A DNA stretch of 64,000 bases, taken from contig CALYLW010000547.1 of assembly GCA_944989445.1 (NCBI GenBank), positions 124,001 to 188,000 of the forward strand. The letters run 5' to 3'. Of the stretch, positions 10,022 to 22,000 are shown piece after piece. This DNA comes from Ampullaceana balthica (taxonomy: Eukaryota > Mollusca > Gastropoda > Lymnaeidae). A model generated the notes under the pieces. The model worked only from the letters and a program-made list of their open reading frames with translations. It did not search any database and was not told the origin of the DNA. The position numbers and the translations under genes were made by a program. Position 1 is the first letter of the stretch. Every line of letters begins with the position of its first letter.

Positions 10022-13000
10022 GTGAGTCGCTGAAGTTTAGTTCATCAACGCCACATTGTTAGCATTATGTGTGAAATAGACATACAAAAATTCGGCTCGA
10101 AAGATATACATATAAAGACAAACGTACGAACTGACAGAATTAGAAAGACATTTAAGTTGATACATACTGAACGCCAAACCGACGAACCAGCAGACAGTCG
10201 TAAAGACAGATGGACGGTCCGACGAAATGGGATAAAGATAAACGTGCGGACATATGAGTGGTCATACGGGTGGTCACACAGGTGGTCACACAGGTGGTCA
10301 CACAGGTGGTCACACAGGTGGTCACACAGGTGGTCACATAGTTGGTCACACAGGTGGTCACACAGGTGATCATACAGGTGGTCACACAGGTGGTCACACA
10401 GGTGATCATACAGGTGGTCACACAGGTGGTCATACAGGTGGTCATACAGGTGGTCACACGGGTGATCATACAGGTGGTCACACAGGTGGTCACACAGGTG
10501 ATCATACAGATGGTCATACAGGTGGTCATACAGGTGGTCACACGGGTGGTCATACAGTTTGGCTATGACAGGGATAGGGGTGGCTGGCGGAATTCTATAA
10601 TATACCAGGATTTGGCCAGACCTGTAGTAAATGAAAGCCATTTTTTAAAAAAATGTGAGCACTGCATTGAAGCAATTCAATATTGGTCACGAATCCACTC
10701 TCAATGTATAATTCATTTTGTCATGTATTTACTTTTTAAATATTATTGGAATTTAAATATTTAAACTTTGTAATCGTATAACTATAACGCTAACAGTACA
10801 GAAAATATATGCGTTACAGTTACACTATTAAAAATTACTTAAATATGTAACATTTATGTAAGGACAAACTCTGCATTTAGACTCATGATAGTAGACATTA
10901 ATTGTTGATTCTGTTGAGAAGCCTTCGAACTAGCAACTTTCTTTGAATCTGGTTGGTAAATAGTAGTTGTGGTGCAAAGTTCTGTCATATTAAGGACGTT
11001 CAGCGCGAGCAATATTTCAAGCGATGGAAAAACTTGCCTCAGTTAAAGTGACACCTTCATTGCTCAAAGCAGAAAGTAATGTCTGCCTCTGACAGATGCC
11101 AGTGTTTAGCTCAGCAAGTTTGATTTTTCTTAATTCAGATCAAGTCCAGATTATCTTCAACCCTTTGTTTCGGTCAAGATTTTTTAACCTTCATTTATTT
11201 TGCTATTATATATTTCAAACGAAAAGTTATAATAATATCATCATAAATTTTTTGCGAGCATTTATGTAAACACAGATATGAAGATTCGAATGCGACATGC
11301 GAACTGCGGTTTTGGCCGCTGGTGTATATAAAGTTTTTTTTTATTCAATATTTTAGACATGGATAGATTTATAATTATATAAAAAATTTATAAATCATTA
11401 TGTTGCAAATATGTTCAATCGTAATCAAGTCACCAACGAAATTTATGTCAACTAAACAAGTCTTTGACTACAAACCCCATTTCAAAGGGTTTATCAATTC
11501 CCAGGGTTTATATTTTCCCGACGTTTTTAATTAGTATTCCATTTTTGGGGATTTTCAATGTGAAATTGTATGAAAACCCTGGATATTTGTAAACTCTTAG
11601 TATTAGTATTAGTAGGCATGTCTGACACAACAAATCTGATGTAGGAACATTTCTGACCAAAACTAACATTTGTTATTTAGTTTATATGAGAAGTGGCTCA
11701 GACGTCGACTAGATTACGCCTCCATCCGAGAGACTGGTCATCACACCGCCCCTGGACTGGTCCACATCATACTCCACCACGGCAACTGTCACAACGCCGT
11801 CGCCAGGTATAAAAAAAAATCGGAGAATTGTCTTAGTTTTGTCTTAATTTTGTCTGATTTTTTTCTGACGTTTGTCTGTTTTGTCTGACTTTTGTCTGTT
11901 TTGTCTGAGTTTTTTCTCGGTTTATCTAAGTTTCACAGTTGACCCTTCTATTCAAATAGACTGAGCATCATTGAGTGCATAAAATAAATTTAAATGTAAA
12001 TAAAATGAACAAAAAAACTTTTTTTTTAAAGATGAGGCGCAGCTGCAGTGAGGAATGTAGAATCTCGCATGAAAAAGCAGAAAATAATTTTTTAGTCACA
12101 AACTAAGTAGTCACACAGAGGGACTCAGAACTCTAAGTGTTATTGATATATTTTGTAATCGATTGTGGGATTTATTGTGAGATATAAAATTTGATCAACT
12201 AACACAAAAGTTATGAGTGTGACTACTTAGTTTGTGACTAAAAAATTGTTTTCTGCTTTTTAATGCGAGATTCTACACTTGGAGATTAAGCCTTAAATAA
12301 AAATTTGACCACGTGACAACACAACATACGCAAGGAGATCACCAAACAATCAGCATTTTAAAATGAGACCTATTCCGGGGTTGGTATTGACAACAAACTT
12401 GAAATTATCCCCCACCTTTGTTCACATGAAGTTGAATATCTCAGCTCTTTGTTTACTGCCATAAAAAAGTTGGAATAATTTATTTGCTAGCTAAGAGATT
12501 TGAACCAGTCAGTCTTGTCTAGTGTACCAGTCTATTGTCTTACTCAGAGACTAGGCCACAACTCTCTATTTGCTAGCTAAGAGATTTGAACCAGTCAGTC
12601 TTGTCTAGTGTACCAGTCTATTGTCTGACTCAGAGACTAGGCCACAACTCTCTATTTGCTAGCTAAGAGATTTGAACCAGTCAGTCTTGTCTAGTGTATC
12701 ATTCTATTGTCTGACTCAGAGACTAGGCCACAGCTCTCTATTTGCTAGCTAAGAGATTTGAACCAGTCAGTCTTGTCTAGTGTACCAGTCTATTGTCTGA
12801 CTCAGAGACTAGGCCACAACTCTCTATTTGCTAGCTAAGAGATTTGAACCAGCCAGTCTTGTAACGAGATTGGCAACGGAAATTTCAACTAATAAACAGA
12901 GACATCACCCTTACTTGAAACAATCTAATCTGTTAGAGACGCTCCTTCTATAGTCTATACAGAAGATTTTTGCGCCCTACGCTTATCCATGGTACAGAAC

Positions 13001-16000
13001 CTGAAAGGAATTAAAAACTACCACACACAAAAAACCACCTCAGAATAAAATTCCCCTCAGAGCTTTGACTTTAAAAATAACACGTGATTTACACACATCA
13101 AGAACATTGCTAGCCAAGACTGCAAGAGGAAGTGGGTTAAAAATCGATCCAAAGTTTTGGCGACAATCAAGCACGCAAGTAAGCAAGCAAGCAAGAGTTA
13201 AAACAGACACCACGATTTAATATAAAGGATTTAAAAAAGGATTTACACTCAAGTATTGATGAATTTGGCTGTCAAATTTATGAAGGCTCCATAACAACCC
13301 AGCGATGAATTTTACCTGACAAAGTAATAGCCCTTTAATTTGATCACGAAGAAAAATTTTAATCAAAGAATGTTATGTTCAGTAATCCGTAACTATCTTT
13401 ATAATATTTAATATTACTATAAAAATGATAATTTATACAGCGCTTCACTTAGAAATAGTAAAACGCATATTTATAAATGCATGCAATTAAAACATTCATA
13501 TCCTATTTATAAAATTACATTAAAAAATATAATGACATGATGATAATGATACACATAGACTACATCTATCAGACACTGAAATGTTTGTATATCTTTCATT
13601 CTTGGTTAAACACTAAGTGAAGTAACTTTGATCACCTACTATCAATACACATAGAAATACTCCAGCTGTCGTATGACACAGCAAAGTTACTCTCAAATTT
13701 AACAATTTAAACCTAATAATTAATTATTATTGATAATTAATATTAGTAATTATAATTGATAGTTCAACGAATTTCGAAGAATTCATTGTCTTTCCTCCCG
13801 TAAATTATCATTTGCATAAGTATCAAATATTTAATTGCCCGAACAACATTTTCCTATCTCACTTCCAATTTTTTTTTATCCTTTGCATTGTCTTCTTTCA
13901 AATTTATTTCTTTAAAAGGTTGTTGTTGTTGTTTTTTTTTGTTTTTTTTTGAGAGAGATTAAGCCTTAAATAAAAATTTGCCCACGTGACAACACAACAT
14001 ACGCAAGGAGGTCACCAAACAATCAGCATTTTAAAATGAGACCTATTCCGGGGTTGGTATTGACAACAAACTTGAAATTATCCCCCACCTTTGTTCACAT
14101 GAAGTTGAATATCTCAGCTCTTTGTTTACTGCCCTAAAAAGTTGGAATAATTTAATAAGCGAGTTTTATCACTGCGTTCTTCGGCATGAGAAATTGCGAG
14201 CAACAGACTGTTAATGGCTTCTGTTGTTCCTTGAGCAGAACTGACCTTGAGTATCGCATAGCAGGGGGAATATATCCTGCATACCTGGTGACAGATTGCC
14301 ATGTACTATAGTTGGCCCGTTGATAGATTGGAAGAATATATCCTGCATACCTCATGACAGATTGCCATGTACTTTAGTTGGCCCGTTGATAGATTGGAAG
14401 AATATATCCTGCATACCTCATGACAGATTGCCATGTACTTTTGTTGGCCCGTTGATAGATTGGAAGAATATATCCTGCATACCTGGTGACAGATTGCCAT
14501 GTACTATAGTTGGCCCGTTGATAGATTGGAAGAATATATCCTGCATACCTCATGACAGATTGCCATGTACTTTTGTTGGCCCGTTGATAGATTGGAAGAA
14601 TATATCCTGCATACCTGGTGACAGATTGCCATGTACTTTTGTTGGCCCGTTGATAGATTGGAAGAATATATCCTGCATACCTGGTGACAGATTGCCATGT
14701 ACTATAGTTGGCCCGTTGATAGATTGGAAGAATATATCCTGCATACCTCATGACAGATTGCCATGTACTTTTGTTGGCCCGTTGATAGATTGGAAGAATA
14801 TATCCTGCATACCTGGTGACAGATTGCCATGTACTTTAGTTGGCCCGTTGATAGATTGAAAGAATATATCCTGCATACCTGATGACAGATTGCCATGTAC
14901 TATAGTTGGCCCGTTGATAGATTGGAAGAATATATCCTGCATACCTGATGACATTATCCCATGTACTATAGTTGGCCCTTTGATAGATTGGAAGAATATA
15001 TCCGGCATACCTGGTGACATTATGCCATGTACTATAGTTGGCCCTTTGATAGATTGGAAGAATATATCCTGCATACCTGGTGACATTATGTCATGTACTA
15101 TAGTTGGCCCTTTGATTGATTGGAAGAATATATCCTGCATACCTGGTGACAGATTGCGATGTACTATAGTAGGCCCGTTGACAGATTGGAAGAATATATC
15201 CTGCATACCTGGTGACAGATTGCGATGTACTATAGTAGGCCCGTTGATAGATTGGAAGATTCTCATTCTCACAGAATTGACCACGTGTCACGTGTCTCAT
15301 GTTTCAGCGGTTGACCCCGAGGAATGAATGTGTTCGTGATTTCTGTCAGCGTCTAAAAATGTTACGGTTGTATAGTAGATGACACATGTCATTGTAGATG
15401 ACACATGTCATATTAGATGACACATGTCATAGTAGATTACACATTTCATTGTAGATGACACATGTCATAGTAGATGACACATGTCATAGTAGATGACACA
15501 TGTCATAGTAGATAACACATGTCATTGTAGATGACACATGTCATAGTAGATGACACGTGTCATAGTAGATGACACGTATCATAGTAGATGACACATAACA
15601 TAGTAGATGACACATGTCATAGTAGATGACACATGTCATAGTAGATGACACATGTCATTGTCATCTGAACTATTCAATGTTACGGTTGTATAGTAGATGA
15701 TACATGTCATAGTAGATAACACATGTCATTGTAGATGACACATGTCATTGTAGATGACACATGTCATTGTAGATGACACGTGTCATAGTAGATGACACGT
15801 ATCATAGTAGATGACACATAACATAGTAGATGACACATAACATAGTAGATGACACATGTCATAGTAGATGACACATGTCATAGTGACACATACATAGTAG
15901 ATGACACATAACATAGTAGATGACACATGTCATAGTAGATGACACATGTCATAGTAGATGACACATGTCATAGTAGATGACATGTGTCATTGACATCTGA

Positions 16001-19000
16001 ACTATTCAATGTTACGGTTGTATAGTAGATGACACATGTCATTGACATCTGAACTATTCAATGTTACGGTTGTATAGTAGATGACACATGTCATTGTCAT
16101 CTGAACTATTCAATGTTCCGGTTGTGTAGGAGATGACGCATGTCATTGACATCTGAACTATTCAATGTTACGGTTGTATAGTAGATGACACATGTCATTG
16201 ACATCTGAACTATTCAATGTTACGGTTGTATAGTAGATGACACATGTCATTGTCATCTGAACTATTCAATGTTCCGGTTGTGTAGGAGATGACGCATGTC
16301 ATTGACATCTGAACTATTCAATGTTACGGTTGTATAGTAGATGACACATGTCATTGACATCTGAACTATTCAATGTTACGGTTGTATAGTAGATGACACA
16401 TGTCATTGACATCTGAACTATTCAATGTTACGGTTGTATAATAGATGACACATGTCATTGACATCTGAATTATTCAATGTTACGGTTGTATAGTAGATGA
16501 CACATGTCATTGACATCTGAACTATTCAATGTTACGGTTGTATAGTAGATGACACATGTCATTGACATCTGAATTATTCAATGTTACGGTTGTATAGTAG
16601 ATGACACATGTCATTGACATCTGAACTATTCAATGTTACGGTTGTATAGTAGATGACACATGTCATTGACATCTGAATTATTCAATGTTACGGTTGTATA
16701 GTAGATGACACATGTCATTGACATCTGAACTATTCATAATTTACTGATGGATGTTCTTATTAAATGATGTGAGGTACAAGTACAATATCCCCCTCGCAAT
16801 ATCACACACCAACAATGTCAGACACCAAAAATGCCACACCCCGCCAAAGCCACGACCCAGCAACGACACACACAAACAATGCCACACCCCCAGCAATGCC
16901 ACACCCCCAGCGATGCCACACCCCCAGCGATGCCACACCCCCAGCGATGCCACACCCCCAGCGATGCCACACCCCCAGCGATGCCACACCCCCAGCAATG
17001 CCACACCCCCAGCAATGCCACATCCCCAGCAATGCCACATCCCCAGCAATGCAACACCCCCAGCAATGCAACACCCCCAGCAATGCCACACCCCCAGCAA
17101 TGCCACGCCCCCAGCAATGTCACACCCCCAGCAATGCCACACCCCCAGCAATGCTACACCCCCCGCCATGCCACACACCCCGCAATGCCACACCCCCAGC
17201 AATGCCACAGCCCCAGCAATGATACACCTCCAGCAATGTTACACCCCCAGCAATGCTACACCCCCAGCAATGCTACAGCCCCAGCAATGCTACACCCTAG
17301 TTATACCTGACTTAACACTACATGTTTTGTTAGTTTAAGCAATTAACATGACATGTATTACAATAACTTTGTTAGTTTAAACAATTAACATGACATTTAT
17401 TACAATAACTTTGTTAGTTTAAACAATTAACATGACATGTATTACAATAACTTTGTTCCGTTTCTTTCAGTGAGCTTCGTGAAGAGATATGGAACAGACA
17501 CAAGTATCCCCATTCCAAGTTTTTTACACATGGCATCGCTCGTTATGAATGCCCGGAAGTGGTCAGAGAGATCCTCGACCTTAGGTTCGCTCAGGCCCCA
17601 GCTGGAAGAACGAGGTTGGTCTGTTGTCGTCTGAAAGAGTTTTTTAATGTTAATTGGGGCCGTCGATAAAGTACGTCACGCTATTTTGACCATTTTTGAC
17701 CCCCCTCCCCCTGTCACAAATCTCGGGAGCCCCCCCCCCACCCCTTAAAGTACGTTACACTTTCAATTTTCTTTTTAATTAACACCTAATTAAAATATTG
17801 CCAGACACCAATGGGTGGGATCAAGTTTTAGATAATCTTCCGATTATGCAATATATTGACACAAGACTCACAAGATGTAGATTAGCGAAATTTGACCTCA
17901 CCCAGAGATTAAATAATTAATAACCATAACCTAACCATAAAAGCAACCATGGCTGACGGCCCATTTAGACAACCATGGCTGACAGCCCATTTAGACAACC
18001 ATGGCTGACAGCCCATTTAGACAACCATGGCTGACAGCCCATTTAGACAACCATGGCTGACAGCCCATTTAGACAACCATGGCTGACAGCCCATTTAGAC
18101 AACCATGGCTGACAGCCCATTTAGACAACCATGGCTGACAGCCCATTTAGACAACCATGGCTGACAGCCCATTTAGACAACCCTGCAAGTGCAACACGAA
18201 CTCAAAGACTGTATCGCGAGTGTACTTTCACCTCAAGCGGCGGAAGAATGGCGGAGAACAAAGTAAACTAATAACAGACAAAAACACCGCCGTTGTAATC
18301 AAATGAAATTAGTTATCCACTCTGGTAAAGTTCAATTATGGTCTAGAGTCTAGTCAATCTGGTCTAAGTCATTGCAGTCAACAATCTGTTTACAGGCGTG
18401 GTAAGGAGTCAACCTTGTACCTTGTAGAACGTACATAACAAGTGGACATTGTCCTCTATAAACATTAATTAAATACAAAATGATGGTAATAGAAATAGAA
18501 AATTTAAACTAACGCCCTCAATTATTGTCCACGAATTCTTTCACGCTTGACCGATGAAACGGATCAGGGTTAAAATGGGGGGTGGGTGTGTGGGGGAGTA
18601 GAGGGAATACTGTCTCTGGTGGCACTAGGGGAGTAACAGTATAGGGTAGACTGTCTCTGGTGGCACTAGAGAAGTATAGGGTAGACTGTCTCTGGTGGCA
18701 CTAGGGGAGTATAGGGTAGACTGTCTCTGGTGCCACTAGGGGATTATAGGGTAGAATGTCTCTGGGGGCAATAGGGGAGTAGAGGGAAGACTGTCTGGTG
18801 GATATAGGGGAGTATAGGGTAGACTGTCTCTGGTGGCAATAGGGGAGTATAGGGTAGACTGTCTCTGGTGGCAGTAGGGGACTATAGGGTAGACTTCTCT
18901 AGTGGCAATTGGGGAGTATAGGGTAGACTGTCTCTGGGGGCAATAGGGTAGTATAGGGTAGACTGTCTCTGGTGGCACTAGGGGAGTATAGGGTAGAATG

Positions 19001-22000
19001 TCTCTGGAGGCAATAGGGGAGTATAGGGTAGAATGTCTCTGGTGGCAATATGAGAGTATAGGGTAGACTGTCTCTGGTGGCAATAGGGGAGTATAGGGTA
19101 GACTGTCTCTGGTGGCACTAGGGGAGTATAAAGTAGACTGTCTCTAGTGGCAATAGGGGAGTATAGGGTAGAATGTCTCTGGGGGCAATAGTGGACTATA
19201 GGGTAGACTGCCTCTGGTGGCAATAGGGGAGTATAGGGTAGACTGCCTCTGGTGGATATAGGGGAGTATAGAGTAGACTGTCTCTGGTGGAACTAGGGGA
19301 GTATAGGGTAGAATGTCTCTGGGGGCAATAGGGGAGTATAGGGTAGACTGCCTCTGGTGGATATAGGGGACTATAGGGTAGACTGCCTCTGGTGGCAATA
19401 GGGGAGTATAGGGTAGACTGCCTCTGGTGGATATAGGGGAGTATAGAGTAGACTGTCTCTGGTGGAACTAGGGGAGTATAGGGTAGACTGTCTCTGGTGG
19501 CAATAGGGGAGTATAGGGTAGACTGTCTCTGGTGGCAATGGGGAGTATAGTGTAGGCTATCTATGGTGTCGTGTAGACAGCCGTCCAACTGACAACTCGT
19601 CATTATAACGTCATAGATCAAACTAATGGCAGCCAATCTCTTTTGGTCTGTAGTGCCAAGTAACATGAAACTAAACATGGCTTGTCCCTGTGGCATGTCA
19701 TCAGCCAGAATTGAATGACCAGCTAATTTACCATAAATTATAATGTTTCAGATATGTCATTGTATTTGACAACCGGTGTATGTCTTTAAACTATAACGAC
19801 AACGCGTCTTCAGTAACAGTTTATACGAGATGTCATTAGTGACATTAGGGTTGACATCATCGGTTTGCTTCCTTCTCAGTCACGTGATAAAGGAATCTTT
19901 GTAAGGTTTCACACATGGGGAAGAGATTCACCTCTCAGAGTTTAGTTGGAAGAGATTCACCTCTCAGAGTTTAGTTGGAAGAGATTCACCTCTCAGAGTT
20001 TAGTTGGAAGAGATTCACCTCTCAGAGTTTAGTTGGAAGAGGTTCACCTCTCAGAGTTTAGTTGGAAGAGATTCACCTCTCAGAGTTTAGTTGGGAAGAG
20101 ATTCATCTCTCAGAGTTTAGTTGTAAGAGGTTCACCTCTCAGAGTTTAGTTGGGAAGAGATTCACCTCTCAGAGTTTAGTTGGAAGAGATTCACCTCTCA
20201 GAGTTTAGTTGGGAAGAGATTCACCTCTCAGAGTTTAGTTGGGAAGAGATTCACCTCTCAGAGTTTAGTTGGGAAGAGATTCACCTCTCAGAGTTTAGTT
20301 GGAAGAGATTCACCTCTCAGAGTTTAGTTGGGAAGAGATTCACCTCTCAGAGTTTAGTTGGGAAGAGATTCACCTCTCAGAGTTTAGTTGGAAGAGATTC
20401 ACCTCTCAGAGTTTAGTTGGGAAGAGATTCACCTCTCAGAGTTTAGTTGGAAGAGATTCACCTCTCAGAGTTTAGTTGGGAAGAGATTGACCTCTCAGAG
20501 TTTAGTTGGAAGAGATTCACCTCTCAGAGTTTAGTTGGGAAGAGATTCACCTCTCAGAATTTAGTTGGAAGAGATTCACCTCTCAGAGTTAAGTTGGAAG
20601 AGATTCGCTCTCAGAGTTTAGTTGGAAGAGATTCACCTCTCAGAGTTTATTTGGAAGAGATTCACCTCTCAGAGTTTAGTTGGAAGAGATTCACCTCTCA
20701 GAGTTTAGTTGGAAGAGATTCACCTCTCAGAGTTTAGTTGGAAGAGATTCACCTCTTAAGAGTTTAGTTGGAAGAGATTCACCTCTCAGAGTTTAGTTGG
20801 AAGAGATTCACCTCTCAGAGTTTAGTTGGGAAGAGATTCACTTCTCAAGAGTTTAGTTGGAAGAGATTCACCTCTCAGAGTTTAGTTGGAAGAGATTCAC
20901 CTCTCAGAGTTTAGTTGGAAGAGATTCACCTCTCAGAGTTTAGTTGGAAGAGATTCACCTCTCAGAGTTTAGTTGGAAGAGATTCACCTCTCAGAGTTTA
21001 GTTGGAATAGATTCACCTCTGAGAGTTTAGTTGGAAGAGATTCACCTCTCAGAGTTTAGTTGGAAGAGATTCACCTCTCAGAGTTTAGTTGGGAAGAGAT
21101 TCACCTCTCAGAATTTAGTTGGAAGAGATTCACCTCTCAGAAGAGATTCACCTCTCAGAGTTTAGTTGGAAGAGATTCACCTCTCAGAGTTTAGTTGGGA
21201 AGAGATTCACCTCTCAGAGTTTAGTTGGAAGAGATTCACCTCTCAGAGTTTAGTTGGAAGAGATTCACCTCTCAGAGTTTAGTTGGAAGAGGTTCACCTC
21301 TCAGAGTTAAGTTTGGGGAATTCAAGCCCTCCTCCGTAAAATCAAAAAGAAATTCTATCAACCCTTGACCTTGTGCTTGTTCCGCACTTATTCCAAAAAT
21401 TTACTTCTACTTCTATATTCTCAATTAGTCTGGTTGATAAAAATTATTATTATTATATAAAAGACGCTTCTGGAGTTGATGAGTTGTCCTGTTATATTAT
21501 GTACAAATATTGTAAACTCGCTCACCAAAATTAGGCTTTTGACTCAACCCTACCTTATTGAGTTATCACTATTCTAACATTGAAACATTTTAATCATTTA
21601 TTTTGAAACATCCACATTACCAGCTTACACTACACCGACATGGCCACACACCCACATGGCCACAAACCCACATACCCACATGACCACACACCCACATGAC
21701 CACACACCCAAATGGCCACAGACCCACGTGACCACACACCCACGTGCCCACACACCCACATGGCCACAAACCCACATGGCCACAAACCAAAATGACCACA
21801 CACCCACATGGCCATACACACACACGGCCACACATCCACACACCCACATGGCCACACACCCACACGACCACACACCCACACGGCCACACACATGACCACA
21901 CACCCACACAGAGACATGGCCACACACCAACATGGAAACACACCCCCATGACCACACACCCACATGGCAACACACCCACATGGCAACACAACCACATGCC

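Noticed and set aside
10045..10764. Long reading frames on both strands over the 12-bp array
   Set aside because: They are products of a period divisible by three; no start context, splice sites or unique sequence, and they lie in an intron.
16741..17338. Proline/histidine-rich (+) and Cys/Trp/Gly-rich (-) frames up to 195 codons
   Set aside because: Pure readings of the 17-bp minisatellite in all phases.
18230..18270. A start codon in AAGAATGGCGGAGAAC as a gene start
   Set aside because: The frame stops almost at once and no exon follows; lies in intron 3 of the 5-exon gene.
18736..19696. Tyr/Pro/Ser-rich minus-strand frames
   Set aside because: Readings of the 35-bp array; several overlapping phases equally open.
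15370..21310. CRISPR-like arrays (regular short repeats)
   Set aside because: Units are contiguous with no unique spacers, and the genome is eukaryotic.
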